Assembly: GCF_000280905.1 (NCBI RefSeq)
Contig: NZ_ALAP01000017.1
Span: 36,319 to 100,318, forward strand
Direction of reading: 5' to 3'
Source: Streptomyces sp. AA1529
GTDB taxonomy: Bacteria > Actinomycetota > Actinomycetes > Streptomycetales > Streptomycetaceae
Length of the DNA: 64,000 nucleotides
The position numbers and the translations under genes were made by a program. The notes beneath the pieces are model-generated. The model was given only the letters and a program-made list of their open reading frames with translations. It had not been told where the DNA came from and made no database searches. This document shows, in pieces, positions 8,054 through 16,503 of the stretch. Within the stretch, counting starts at the first letter, position 1; every line of letters begins with the position of its first letter.

Positions 8054-9403
8054 TCAGCTCTGCGGGATCACGCCCGTGCGGTAGACCGTTCCGCTGCTGC
8101 ACGCTCCGGACACCTTCGTGCCCGCCGCGGGGGCGCCGCCCTCCGGGGTGTGCGAGACCACGACCGCGGCATCGCCGCCGCCCGGGTCACCGCCCCCGCC
8201 GTCGCCCTCGCCGGGCGTCCCGGTGCTGCCGCCGGAGCTCTCCCCGCCGCCGTCCGCCGAGCCGTCGCCGCTCCCGGTACCGGAGCCGGCGGTCTCGCCG
8301 TCGTTGCGGCCGCCCTGCGGGGTGGGTGAACTGCACCCGCCGCTGGGCACCCAGGCGAACTTCACCACGTACGCCTGGCCGGGGCGCAGTACGACCTCGT
8401 CCCGTGCGGCGGCCGGATCGCCGAGGCCGGGCGCCGGGTCACCCGCGGTGTGGTCGACGACCAGGACCTGCCCGCCGCCGGCCCGGCCCTGCACGGAGGC
8501 GCCGACCAGCCCTTCGCCCTGGACCGTGCAGGGGTCGCCGGAGACGTTGGCGACCCGGAAGCTGCCGTAGACGGTGCCCTTGCTGTCGGGCACCCCGGAC
8601 TCCGCGGAGCCCCCGCCGAGCTGGGTGCTGCCGCAGGTGGGGGCGCTGGCGCTGAGGCTCTCGTTCGGGTCGGCACTGTCGCCGGGGCCGCCGGTGGGCG
8701 CCGGGTGGGTTCTCCCGTCGCCCTTGTGCTTCTTGTCCTTGTCCTTGTCCTTGCCGCCGTCCCGGTCCTCCTCGCCCTTGCCGCCGTTCCCGCCGGCACC
8801 GGCGTCGGGGCCGCGGGTCTGGCCGTGGACGCTCCCCGCGGTCACCGGGTGGTGGTCCCCGCCGACGCCGGGTACGCCGCCGTAGACGAGCGCGGGCACG
8901 CCGACGAGGGCCACGAGGGCCGCCGCGACGCCGCCGACCATCGCCTGGCGGCGATGCGCACGCCGCGCGGGCACCGCCCGCTGGAGGTGGTCGAGGGTGC
9001 GGTCGAAGCTCTCGGCGGGCGGTTCGATGCCCCGGACGCTGTGCCGCATGAGGTCCCGGAGGGTCTCCTCCTCGGAACTGAGTGCGGACTCGTCGAACAG
9101 GTCCAGCGACATCTCCTCGGGGGCTCGGGACCCCCGCGCGCCGGCTTCACCCGCCGAGCCCGCTTCCCCGGCGCCCGCAGCCGCCGCGGGGCGCTGGTCC
9201 GCGGGCCCTGCCGGGCCGTCCGGAGGGGTGCCCGGTTCGGCGGCGCCGGGCGGCATCGCCCGCTCGCGCGGCCCGCCGACCTCGTCCCGCGCCTCGGGGG
9301 AGCCCGGCGTTTCAGGCGCGCCCGGCGCCTCGGGGGAGCCCCCCGGCACCTCGTGCGACCCGCGCGGCTCCTCGCCGTCGGGGAGACCCAGTCCGTCACT
9401 CAT
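8054..9403 (-). CDS. Membrane-anchored, disordered-rich protein coupled to a sigma factor (putative anti-sigma-like)
   Basis: 449 residues. The first 95 are Pro/Gly/Glu-rich; MSLDLFDESALSSEEETLRDLMRHSVRGIEP follows, then one membrane helix around residues 153-176 (AMVGGVAAALVALVGVPALVYGG). A Lys/Asp-rich linker leads to an outer Cys-containing domain (CGSTQLGGGS, GDPCTVQGEG, GGCSSPT) interrupted by Gly/Ser/Asp-rich stretches. The ATG overlaps the sigma gene's TGA by four bases, so the two are co-translated, as anti-sigma partners usually are. No zinc-binding anti-sigma motif was seen, so the anti-sigma role is inferred from position and topology only. Confidence 0.75.
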   Translation of the reverse strand: MSDGLGLPDGEEPRGSHEVPGGSPEAPGAPETPGSPEARDEVGGPRERAMPPGAAEPGTPPDGPAGPADQRPAAAAGAGEAGSAGEAGARGSRAPEEMSLDLFDESALSSEEETLRDLMRHSVRGIEPPAESFDRTLDHLQRAVPARRAHRRQAMVGGVAAALVALVGVPALVYGGVPGVGGDHHPVTAGSVHGQTRGPDAGAGGNGGKGEEDRDGGKDKDKDKKHKGDGRTHPAPTGGPGDSADPNESLSASAPTCGSTQLGGGSAESGVPDSKGTVYGSFRVANVSGDPCTVQGEGLVGASVQGRAGGGQVLVVDHTAGDPAPGLGDPAAARDEVVLRPGQAYVVKFAWVPSGGCSSPTPQGGRNDGETAGSGTGSGDGSADGGGESSGGSTGTPGEGDGGGGDPGGGDAAVVVSHTPEGGAPAAGTKVSGACSSGTVYRTGVIPQS

Positions 9404-9969
9404 GACGCCGCCTCCATGGCGGTACGCAGCGCGGCGATCCCGCGCGACCCATAGGCCTTCACCGAACCCAGGGAGAGACCGAGCACCTCCGCCACCTGAG
9501 CCTCCGTCATATCGGCGAAATACCGCAGCACCAGCACTTCGCGCTGGCGCCGCTGCAGGCCGCGCATCGCCTTGATCAACTGATCCCGTTCGAGCTGCTC
9601 GTACGCCCCCTCCTCGGCGCTCGCCATGTCGGGCATCGGCTTGGAGAGCAGCTTGAGCCCGAGGATGCGGCGGCGCAGCGCGGAGCGGGAGAGGTTCACG
9701 ACCGTCTGCCTGAGGTAGGCGAGGGTCTTCTCGGGGTCGCGCACGCGCTTGCGCGCCGAGTGGACGCGGATGAACGCCTCCTGGACGACGTCCTCGCACG
9801 AGGCGGTGTCGTCGAGCAGCAGCGCCGCGAGCCCGAGCAGGGACTTGTAGTGGGCGCGGTAGGTCTCGGTCAGGTGATCGACTGTGGTGCCATGTGCCAT
9901 CGCCTCGTCAGCGTCCCCATGCGGTGTGAGCGGACGCGAAGGGCGCGCGGCGGGCCACGGCGCGATCAC
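9400..9969 (-). CDS. SigE-family (ECF-like) RNA polymerase sigma factor
   Basis: Sigma region 2 is DVVQEAFIRVHSARKRVRDPEKTLAYLRQTVVNLSRS and region 4 is the helix-turn-helix LQRRQREVLVLRYF through AQVAEVLGLSLGSVKAYGSRGIAAL. The GTG at 9969 is preceded by GGGAGG at 7-base spacing. An ATG at 9900 (MAHGTTVDHLTETYR) begins right at the conserved domain and may be the true start, giving 166 residues instead of 189. Its stop overlaps the start of the membrane protein gene. The same gene sits downstream of ask in other Streptomyces, so it is core rather than accessory. Confidence 0.88.
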   Translation of the reverse strand: MIAPWPAARPSRPLTPHGDADEAMAHGTTVDHLTETYRAHYKSLLGLAALLLDDTASCEDVVQEAFIRVHSARKRVRDPEKTLAYLRQTVVNLSRSALRRRILGLKLLSKPMPDMASAEEGAYEQLERDQLIKAMRGLQRRQREVLVLRYFADMTEAQVAEVLGLSLGSVKAYGSRGIAALRTAMEAAS

Positions 9970-10220
9970 AGACATGCCTCCCGCCACTGGGAGCCCTCCA
10001 GCACCAGCGCTGGGGCGACCAGGGGCCATTGCGATTCCGAGTACCTCTGCCACGCCTGTTTGACACGTTTCCCCCCGTCAGGGTTGTACGCGGCAGGCAC
10101 TGTGCGCGAAAACACACCACATGCCGTCATACACACATCTCTCAGTCTCCGTGAACGCCCCGTGTCTCCCAGGCCCTCTACCGCGCTCCCCGTGCGCGTC
10201 AGGCTCCAGGGACACAAAGA

Positions 10221-10259
10221 CGCTCCCCGCCTGCCTGCCGGTTGCAGGGGCGGGGAGCG
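10221..10259 (-). terminator. Rho-independent-type hairpin downstream of ask
   Basis: GCTCCCCGCC (10222-10231) and GGCGGGGAGC (10249-10258) form a perfect 10-bp stem around a 17-base loop, about 65 bases beyond the ask stop codon. There is no clear U-tract, which is normal for Streptomyces hairpins. It implies that ask transcripts end here and that the sigma gene has its own promoter. Confidence 0.7.
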
Positions 10260-10322
10260 CCATTGTCCGTCAGTGCACACCACCGTGGCCAGTGGGTCCG
10301 ACCGACCGGCGGAACGCGCCGG

Positions 10323-10844
10323 TCAGCGGCCGGTGCCGCCGTAGACCACGGCCTCGTCGGTGTCGCTGTCCAGCCCGAAGGCGGAGTGGACGGCACGGAC
10401 CGCGTCCTGCACGGCCTCCTCGCGGGTGACGACCGAGATGCGGATCTCCGAGGTGGAGATCAGCTCGATGTTGACCTCGGCGTCGGACAGCGCCTCGAAG
10501 AAGGTCGCCGTCACGCCCGGGTTGGTCTTCATGCCCGCGCCGACGAGGGAGATCTTCGCGATCTGGTCGTCGTAGCGCAGCGAGTCGAAGCCGACCGTGC
10601 CCTGCACCTTCTCCAGCGCGGCGATGGCCTTCTTGCCCTCGGACTTGGGCAGCGTGAAGGAGATGTCGGTGAGCCCGGTGGAGGCGGCGGAGACGTTCTG
10701 GACCACCATGTCCAGGTTGATCTCGGCGGCCGCGACCGCGCGGAAGAGCGCGGCGGCCTCGCCCGGCTTGTCCGGCACCCCGACGACCGTCACCTTGGCC
10801 TCGGACGTGTCGTGCGCCACACCCGAGATGATCGCCTGCTCCAT
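10323..10844 (-). CDS. Aspartate kinase beta subunit (in-frame internal start within ask)
   Basis: The ATG at 10844 (residue 254 of Ask, [11 protein letters not shown]) is preceded on the coding strand by AGGGGAAGAG about six bases upstream, an excellent Shine-Dalgarno sequence in the middle of a gene. This gives a 173-residue polypeptide made of the ACT regulatory domains. Production of an identical in-frame beta subunit that assembles as alpha2beta2 is established for corynebacterial and Bacillus aspartokinase II. The start is seen in sequence; its use here is inferred. Confidence 0.6.
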   Translation of the reverse strand: MEQAIISGVAHDTSEAKVTVVGVPDKPGEAAALFRAVAAAEINLDMVVQNVSAASTGLTDISFTLPKSEGKKAIAALEKVQGTVGFDSLRYDDQIAKISLVGAGMKTNPGVTATFFEALSDAEVNIELISTSEIRISVVTREEAVQDAVRAVHSAFGLDSDTDEAVVYGGTGR

Positions 10845-11603
10845 CGACTCTTCCCCTTGCCCGTCCGGCTGCTCGTTCGTGACCCACGTACCCCTCAGGC
10901 CGGAGAAGGACGACCGCACGTGGATCGGGATGTTGTAGCGGCGCGCGTACTCGACGCAGCGGTGCAGCAGCACCTTGGAGCCGGACGAGGCCAGCTCCAG
11001 CATGTCCTCGAAGGAGATCCGGTCGATCTTCCGCGCCTTCTTCACCACGCGCGGGTCGGCGGTGAAGACACCGTCGACGTCGGTGTAGATCTCGCAGACC
11101 TCGGCGTTGAGCGCGGCGGCCAGCGCGACCGCGGTGGTGTCCGAACCGCCTCGGCCCAGGGTGGTGATGTCCTTGCTGTCCTGCGAGACGCCCTGGAATC
11201 CGGCGACGATCGCGATGTTGCCCTCGTCGACCGAATCCTTGATCCGGCCGGGGGTGACGTCGATGATCCGCGCCTTGTTGTGCGCGGAGTCGGTGATCAG
11301 ACCCGCCTGGCTGCCGGTGAACGACTGCGCCTCGTGACCGAGGGATTTGATCGCCATCGCCAGCAGGGCCATGGAGATCCGCTCTCCTGCGGTCAGCAGC
11401 ATGTCGAACTCGCGGCCGGAGGCGACCGGAGACACCTCTGAGGCAAGATCGATCAGCTCGTCCGTCGTGTCACCCATCGCCGAGACCACGACGACAACCT
11501 GGTTGCCGTTCTTCTTGGCTTCGACGATCCGCTTGGCAACGCGCTTGATGCCTTCGGCATCGGCAACGGAGGAGCCGCCGTACTTCTGCACGACAAGGCC
11601 CAC
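10323..11603 (-). CDS. ask: Aspartate kinase, alpha subunit
   Basis: 426 residues. It phosphorylates aspartate at the head of the Lys/Met/Thr/Ile and diaminopimelate pathways. [12 protein letters not shown] at residues 4-15 and [16 protein letters not shown] near 151 are the kinase signatures; the last 165 residues hold the paired ACT regulatory domains that sense Lys and Thr. An internal ATG at 10844 with its own ribosome site yields the beta subunit. In many streptomycetes asd follows ask directly; here a hairpin and a sigma gene follow instead. Confidence 0.96.
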   Translation of the reverse strand: MGLVVQKYGGSSVADAEGIKRVAKRIVEAKKNGNQVVVVVSAMGDTTDELIDLASEVSPVASGREFDMLLTAGERISMALLAMAIKSLGHEAQSFTGSQAGLITDSAHNKARIIDVTPGRIKDSVDEGNIAIVAGFQGVSQDSKDITTLGRGGSDTTAVALAAALNAEVCEIYTDVDGVFTADPRVVKKARKIDRISFEDMLELASSGSKVLLHRCVEYARRYNIPIHVRSSFSGLRGTWVTNEQPDGQGEESMEQAIISGVAHDTSEAKVTVVGVPDKPGEAAALFRAVAAAEINLDMVVQNVSAASTGLTDISFTLPKSEGKKAIAALEKVQGTVGFDSLRYDDQIAKISLVGAGMKTNPGVTATFFEALSDAEVNIELISTSEIRISVVTREEAVQDAVRAVHSAFGLDSDTDEAVVYGGTGR

Positions 11604-12274
11604 GTGTGCTCGCTCCTCGAATCATTTCCCGGGACCCCGGCGCTCCGTGCGACGCTGCCCGGAAGGATGGGATCCGCTGGTCGGCTCAGTGTATCGACCG
11701 GACGGAACCCGGTCCCGTCCGCGGAGGCCCCTGCCCACCAGGGCCGAAATGACACGGAAACGTGAGTCTGTTCACGATCCCCCGCGGCACACCCCGGACG
11801 AAGGACCCCACTCCGGCATATCGTGCCGTATCAGTCTCTTTTGTGCTTTCTCTTTTTTCGCATCCCCCGCTTTTCCGCTTTGCCGCTCCCGGCCGCCGCG
11901 CACTCCGTACTGTGCCGGACAGCAGCTCGGCAGGGCCGACGCACGGCCGGCGCACGGTGGGGCATGACCGTGACCTGGCGGAACGGAACCGGCCCGGCCC
12001 TCCGGCCGCCCCGGTGCACGGGGCGGCCGGAGGAGCCCGCTGCGGTACGAGGGGCGAGGGACGAGAAGCGAGGAGGCCGGCATGGCCATCGACTACGTGA
12101 AGCGGGCACCGGGGCAGTCGGGACAGCCGGACCGGCCGGGACAGCCGGACCGGCCCGCGGCGGGCGCGAGCCCCGCCGGGAGAGGCCCGGCGGTCGGGGG
12201 ACGGCGCCGGGAACCGGTTCGGGGCCGGTGAGGGCGACGGCTGCGGGACCGTCCGAACCGTTGCCTCCCGCGGC
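11604..12274. other. Long intergenic region upstream of ask
   Basis: About 670 bases without a convincing gene apart from one weak small frame. A locally AT- and pyrimidine-rich tract lies at about 11,820-11,880 (runs such as CTTTCTCTTTTTTCGC), unlike its surroundings, and could mark the ask promoter zone or foreign DNA. Tandem GGACAGCCGGACCGGCC-type units lie at about 12,115-12,160. Confidence 0.5.
12082..12231 (+). CDS. Possible 49-residue small protein (weak)
   Basis: An ATG at 12082 follows GCGAGGAGG at 5-base spacing, an unusually good ribosome site. It opens a 49-codon frame beginning MAIDYVKRAPGQSGQPDRP that becomes Pro/Gly/Arg-rich and ends at TGA 12229-12231. Nothing resembles a known domain. 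It could be a real small gene, the stump of a larger lost gene, or chance in GC-rich DNA. Only the ribosome site and the non-random first eight residues support it. Confidence 0.2.
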   Translation: MAIDYVKRAPGQSGQPDRPGQPDRPAAGASPAGRGPAVGGRRREPVRGR

Positions 12275-12853
12275 TCAGTGGACGTAGTCCTGCAGCTTCT
12301 CCGTCTCCAGCGTGACCCCCACCGGGGCCGGCAACCGGACGACAGCCCCGTAAGGGTGAGACGTGCGGCTCCGGTACGTCCCGTTCTCCGGCTCGCTGTA
12401 GCAGATGAGAGTGCAGGCGTCCCGGTCGACGAGCAGGTAGACCGGGATGCCGACGGCCGCATAGCCGTCCCGCTTCTCCCGGCGATCCCGCCGGTCGGTG
12501 TCCGGATCGTGAGAGGTCACCTCGACAGCCATCAGGACACCGTCAGGGTCGGCCCATTCGCCCTGTCCCACGAAGTGGTCCTCGGGCACCAGCGCGCCAT
12601 CCGGCCGGGCACGGCCCTTGCGGTAGCCGCCCACCTTCAGTCCCTGCTCGGGATAGAGAGTCAGGTCAGGACGCTGCTGGAGGCACTTCTTGAGGAGCCA
12701 CATCACAATGGCTCCGTGATCCCCGTCCGGCACCGGTTTGACCTCTAGTTTCCCGTTGATGAATTCCAGCGACACGGTTTCGGGCGCGGTCCGGGCCAGC
12801 GCCTCGAAGTCCTCGACAGGCATCTGGGGGTGGTCGGCAGTGCTGGGGGTCAT
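12275..12853 (-). CDS. Uma2 family (DUF820) endonuclease-fold protein
   Basis: 192 residues. Uma2 proteins have a PD-(D/E)XK nuclease fold and are abundant in streptomycetes and cyanobacteria, usually without a known role. The hallmark pieces are visible: FINGKLEVKPVPDGDHGAIVMWLLKKCL, the active-site acid in RARPDGALVPEDHF, and the core strand VLMAVEVTSHDPDTDRRDRREKRDGYAAVGIPVYLLVD. The ATG at 12853 places the domain a normal 15 residues from the start. It follows the regulator gene in the same direction with a 56-base gap and may share its transcript. Confidence 0.88.
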   Translation of the reverse strand: MTPSTADHPQMPVEDFEALARTAPETVSLEFINGKLEVKPVPDGDHGAIVMWLLKKCLQQRPDLTLYPEQGLKVGGYRKGRARPDGALVPEDHFVGQGEWADPDGVLMAVEVTSHDPDTDRRDRREKRDGYAAVGIPVYLLVDRDACTLICYSEPENGTYRSRTSHPYGAVVRLPAPVGVTLETEKLQDYVH

Positions 12854-12909
12854 GGCGTCGCCTCCTCCCCTCCATGCTGCCCCGGGCCCGGGATCCACGT
12901 CGTGCAGGG

Positions 12910-13947
12910 TCATGCGTCGTGCCCTGCTGCGAAGCGGGTCGGGCGAGGCCGGGCCGGCCGTGGCCGGATGGGTGGTCGGGCCGCGGCCAGGCCGCCGCGC
13001 ACCAGGGCCGCCCAGCGGCGGACGTCCTCGCCGGGCAGGCCGTCCCGCGGTGGGGCGGGTTCGGCTCGGCAGGCGCGGCAGAGACCACCGCGCAGGGATT
13101 CGGGGCTTCCGGGCCGGCCGCCGTCGGTGCACTCCGGGCGGAGCCGTGCGGGCGCACGGCGTCCAGTCGCCGCCGGTACGGGCGGGAGTTTGGCCGTGAG
13201 ACGGCTCCGCACCAGCCCCGCAGGGCTGTGGACGACGGGCGGCAGCCCCGCTGTCAGCGCGGACGCGAACCGTTCCGCGTCCGTGTCGCGGGCCAGCCAC
13301 TCGGCTGCCGGTGCCGCCAGTTCCGCGCACTCCGCCGCCGACAGGACGAGCCGGGGATCGCGCCGGCCGAGCGCCGCGAGCGCCCTGTACGCCTCCGTGC
13401 GGCGTGGCGGTTCCGGGGCCGGGCTCACATCCGGAGCGGTGACGGGAACGGGGACGGGAACGGGGACGGGGACGGGATCCGGGGCGGGACCGGAGACAGG
13501 GCCGGGGACGCGGCCGGGGCCCGGAAGGGGGCGCTGGTCCGCAGCCGAGGAGACCCGGCCGTCGAGGAACGCCGTCCACCAGTCCTCGTCCCGCGCCGCA
13601 CGCGAGAAGTACGTCCGCGTCACATGCTGCGGGCACCCCTCCCCCACCAGTCCGCCGACCCGGCGCAGATGCCCCGCCCGGGACAGCTCGCGGAGCGCGG
13701 AACGGCACGCCTGCTGGCCGTAGCGGGGCTGGGACTTGGCGAGGGTCTTCACGTCGATGGCGGCGCCCTCGGGCAGCCGGTCGATGAAGGACGCGAGGCA
13801 GGCGGCACGCTCCGGCAGATGAGCGAAGTCCGCCCGGGACGACGGGCCTTCCGGCTGGGCGGAATCGGGGGTCCGCTTCCCGAATCCCGGCTTGGCCATG
13901 GGATGTGCGGAGGCGGAGAAGGGAGCGTTAAAGTCGGCGTAAGCCAT
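12910..13947 (-). CDS. Winged-helix/MarR-like DNA-binding protein with Pro-Val repeat linker
   Basis: About 345 residues. Residues about 40-135 form a helix-turn-helix region (GAAIDVKTLAKSQPRYGQQACRSALRELSRAGHLRRVGGLV) typical of Streptomyces regulators annotated as MarR-like. A linker with [12 protein letters not shown] repeats follows, then a helical region and an Arg/Pro-rich tail with CRACRAEP. The ATG at 13947 (MAYADF) was chosen; a GTG at 14037 would add 30 unconserved residues. No target is known. The linker is encoded by a GGAACG/GGGACG repeat tract that could expand or contract. Confidence 0.7.
   Translation of the reverse strand: MAYADFNAPFSASAHPMAKPGFGKRTPDSAQPEGPSSRADFAHLPERAACLASFIDRLPEGAAIDVKTLAKSQPRYGQQACRSALRELSRAGHLRRVGGLVGEGCPQHVTRTYFSRAARDEDWWTAFLDGRVSSAADQRPLPGPGRVPGPVSGPAPDPVPVPVPVPVPVTAPDVSPAPEPPRRTEAYRALAALGRRDPRLVLSAAECAELAAPAAEWLARDTDAERFASALTAGLPPVVHSPAGLVRSRLTAKLPPVPAATGRRAPARLRPECTDGGRPGSPESLRGGLCRACRAEPAPPRDGLPGEDVRRWAALVRGGLAAARPPIRPRPARPRPTRFAAGHDA
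13438..13500. repeat. Hexameric repeat encoding PVPVPVPV linker
   Basis: Alternating GGGACG and GGAACG hexamers, about eight in tandem, sit inside the winged-helix regulator gene and encode its Pro-Val linker on the minus strand. Units are in register with codons, so gain or loss would change linker length without a frameshift. Confidence 0.7.
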
Positions 13948-14318
13948 CAGATCAAGTTCCTGGTCTGGTGGTGAGACCCCGGCCGGTGTTGGTAGCACCG
14001 CGCCGGGGTTGTTGTTGTCGGTGTGAACGCTAACCACACCCTGTCACCCTCTGCAACGGCGCGCGGCACGTTCCGTCGCGCCCCCCTGCCGTGCTCGGTT
14101 TCAGGGGCGGGTGGGCGGGGAGAGACCCACCGCCCATTCCTCAGAAAGAGGGCTCGGAGCCCGGCGTCCGCCACCCGGCGCTCGGGACCCGGGGCCCGAC
14201 GCCCGGGCGGGATCGCGGCGCGCAGCAGCCGACAGCCGCCACGACGTACCCGCCCCGGGACTGCCGGACCGCGTACCGCCCGAGGTCCGGCGTCCGGCCG
14301 CGCCGCCGCGGGCGGTGG

Positions 14319-14987
14319 CTACGCCTCGCTCTGCCGCATTCCCAGCGGGCCGCCGATCTCGGCGGCCATCACCGCACCGGCCTCGGCCTCCAGCGAGCCG
14401 TCCTCGTCCGCGGCGTTGCTGTCGGTGTCCAGCCCGTCGAGCTCGTCGAGCGGCTTGTCCAGCCGGACGTGCGCCACCAGCGACTGGAGAGCACGCAGCG
14501 ACGCCGAAGCGGTCGGCCCCCAGTTCGAGAGATAGGAGAACTGCCACCACCACAGCGCTTCGCTCACCCGGCCCGCACGGTAGTGGGCCATGCCGTGCCG
14601 CAGATCGGTGAGGACGTCCGAGAGATCGTCCGAGATCCGGCAGGCGACCGGCGCGGAGCGCGGCACATACGGGTCGAAGACCTCGGAGTAGACGTCGACC
14701 GGATCCAGCAGTGCCGCGAGACGCTCGCGCAGCTCGTCCGCGTCCGGCTCCGGGCCCACGTCCGGCTCGTACCGCTCGTCCGGGAGGAAGTCCTCGTGCG
14801 CGCCCAGCCGCCCGCCCGCGAGGAGCAGCTGGGAGACCTCCAGCAGGAGATAGGGGACCGCGCTGTCCGGATCGTCGCCCTTGGCGACCTCGGTGACGGC
14901 GACCACGAAGCTCTCGATCTGGTCGCCGATCTGCACGGCGAAGTCGTCGGGACTGTTCTTGATGGAGTTCAGCGTCGCATCAGACAT
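14319..14987 (-). CDS. DUF5063 domain protein
   Basis: 222 residues, acidic, no signal peptide or membrane segment. This is the conserved actinobacterial DUF5063 protein found immediately downstream of recR. Recognisable parts are FAVQIGDQIESFVVAVTEVAKG near the start and YRAGRVSEALWWWQFSYLSNWGPTASASLRALQSLV near residue 145. The function is unknown; the recR neighbourhood is only suggestive of DNA metabolism. The ATG at 14987 was chosen over 15050, which lies against the recR stop. The 3' flank (14038-14318) holds nothing recognisable. Confidence 0.88.
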   Translation of the reverse strand: MSDATLNSIKNSPDDFAVQIGDQIESFVVAVTEVAKGDDPDSAVPYLLLEVSQLLLAGGRLGAHEDFLPDERYEPDVGPEPDADELRERLAALLDPVDVYSEVFDPYVPRSAPVACRISDDLSDVLTDLRHGMAHYRAGRVSEALWWWQFSYLSNWGPTASASLRALQSLVAHVRLDKPLDELDGLDTDSNAADEDGSLEAEAGAVMAAEIGGPLGMRQSEA

Positions 14988-15046
14988 CGGGCAACCTCTC
15001 CCCTGTGGGCTCTTCAGGGCCCTGGCTCGCACAAGCTCGCACGGGC

Positions 15047-15646
15047 TCACACATCCAGGAGCCGCCTTCCTTCGAAGGCCCGCCCCAGCGTGACCTCGTC
15101 CGCGTACTCCAGGTCTCCTCCGACCGGGAGCCCGCTCGCCAGCCGCGTCACCTTCAACCCCATGGCGGAGACCATCCGCGCGAGATACGTGGCCGTCGCC
15201 TCGCCCTCCAGGTTGGGATCCGTGGCGAGGATCAACTCGGTGACCGTCCCGTCGGCGAGGCGGGAGAGCAACTCCCTGATCCGCAGATCATCGGGGCCGA
15301 CCCCCTCGATGGGACTGATCGCGCCACCCAGCACGTGGTATCGCCCCCGGAACTCGCGGGTGCGCTCGATCGCCACGACGTCCTTGGGCTCCTCGACCAC
15401 GCAGATGACCGACACGTCACGGCGCGGATCGGCACAGACCCGGCACTGCTCCTCCTGCGCGACGTTGCCGCACACCGCGCAGAACCTGACCTTCTCCTTG
15501 ACCTCGGTCAGCGCACCGGCGAGCCGGCGGACATCGGCGGGCTCGGCCTGCAGGATGTGGAAAGCGATCCGCTGCGCGCTCTTGGGACCGACGCCGGGCA
15601 GTCTGCCCAGTTCGTCGATCAGGTCCTGGACCACGCCTTCGTACAC
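15047..15646 (-). CDS. recR: Recombination mediator protein RecR
   Basis: 199 residues, the normal length. RecR works with RecF and RecO to load RecA at gaps. The order is as expected: an N-terminal helix-hairpin-helix ([24 protein letters not shown]), a four-cysteine zinc finger ([17 protein letters not shown]), then a Toprim domain ([14 protein letters not shown] and [19 protein letters not shown]). It lies in the conserved dnaX-ybaB-recR order, transcribed leftward. Confidence 0.97.
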   Translation of the reverse strand: MYEGVVQDLIDELGRLPGVGPKSAQRIAFHILQAEPADVRRLAGALTEVKEKVRFCAVCGNVAQEEQCRVCADPRRDVSVICVVEEPKDVVAIERTREFRGRYHVLGGAISPIEGVGPDDLRIRELLSRLADGTVTELILATDPNLEGEATATYLARMVSAMGLKVTRLASGLPVGGDLEYADEVTLGRAFEGRRLLDV

Positions 15647-15987
15647 GGATGGCTCCCGCCTGCTCTCTGTTCGTCCTCTGAGTACGTTAGTGGTCCGTAC
15701 GGGCCACCACTAGCCGCTGACCGGGAGCCGGCCCCCGGCTGAACGGCCGTTCGACCTCCGGCTCCGCCCTGTCGCCGGGGCGGTACGCGTGCCGGCCTGC
15801 CCGGCTGCTCGGTACCGCGAGCCGCAGGAGCCGAGGACTCACCCGGACCCGGCAGCCTGCGGCCGGTCCGACCGGACCGGCCGGCCGACCGTCTGGCCGA
15901 CCGAACCGGCCGATGGGAACCCGCCGCACCGGGGGAACCGGCCGGACCAGTCGCACCAGCTGAACCGGTCGAACCGGTCGGGTCGCT
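15647..15987. other. Intergenic region between ybaB and recR with GGTCGAACC-type repeats
   Basis: 341 bases with no credible gene. It is rich in short direct and inverted copies of CCGGTCGAACCGGTCG and GACCGGCCGG. The longest are near 15,870-15,915 and 15,958-15,985, close to the ybaB stop, and may act as terminator-like hairpins. The gap is larger than usual for a ybaB-recR pair, which often sit close together. Confidence 0.5.
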
Positions 15988-16323
15988 TCAGAACGGCAGG
16001 CCGGGCATTCCGCCCATGCCCTGCGCGAGCGGGCCGAGCTTCTGCTGCTGGAGTTCGGCAGCGGCGCCGTTCGCGTCACGGACCGCGGCGAGCACCATGT
16101 CCGCGAGAGTCTCGGTGTCCTCCGGGTCCACCGCCTTCGGATCGATGACCAGCCCCTGGAGCTCACCGGAACCGTTGACGGTCGCCTTCACCAGACCGCC
16201 GCCCGCCGAGCCCTCGACGGAGGTTTCGGCCAGCTCCTGCTGCGCCGCGGCCAGATCCTGCTGCATCTTCTGCGCCTGCTGCAGCAACTGCTGCATGTCA
16301 GGCTGCCCACCACCGGGAATCAC
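15988..16323 (-). CDS. YbaB/EbfC family nucleoid-associated protein
   Basis: 111 residues. YbaB/EbfC proteins are small DNA-binding dimers that coat the nucleoid. The N-terminal glutamine-rich helix ([24 protein letters not shown]), the central strand pair ([23 protein letters not shown]) and the closing helix ([23 protein letters not shown]) match the family. The C-terminus [16 protein letters not shown] is Gly/Met-rich as in other actinobacterial members. It is located between dnaX and recR as in most bacteria. Confidence 0.95.
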   Translation of the reverse strand: MIPGGGQPDMQQLLQQAQKMQQDLAAAQQELAETSVEGSAGGGLVKATVNGSGELQGLVIDPKAVDPEDTETLADMVLAAVRDANGAAAELQQQKLGPLAQGMGGMPGLPF

Positions 16324-16385
16324 GATTGCTCCTGGCTCACTAGACGCCTCTTCAACGCCCCGAGCCTACGTGCTCCGCCCTGTAC

Positions 16386-16426
<41 letters not shown>

Positions 16427-16503
16427 GGAACGACAGCCGCCCCGCCCCGGACGACGACAGCCGCACGGCCCGGACACCGCACCGCCCGGGCACCGCCCGG
16501 CCG

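Noticed and set aside
11762..12100. 112-codon plus-strand frame upstream of ask
   Set aside because: Weak ribosome site, no conserved domain, and a Pro/Arg/Gly-rich translation in the second half.
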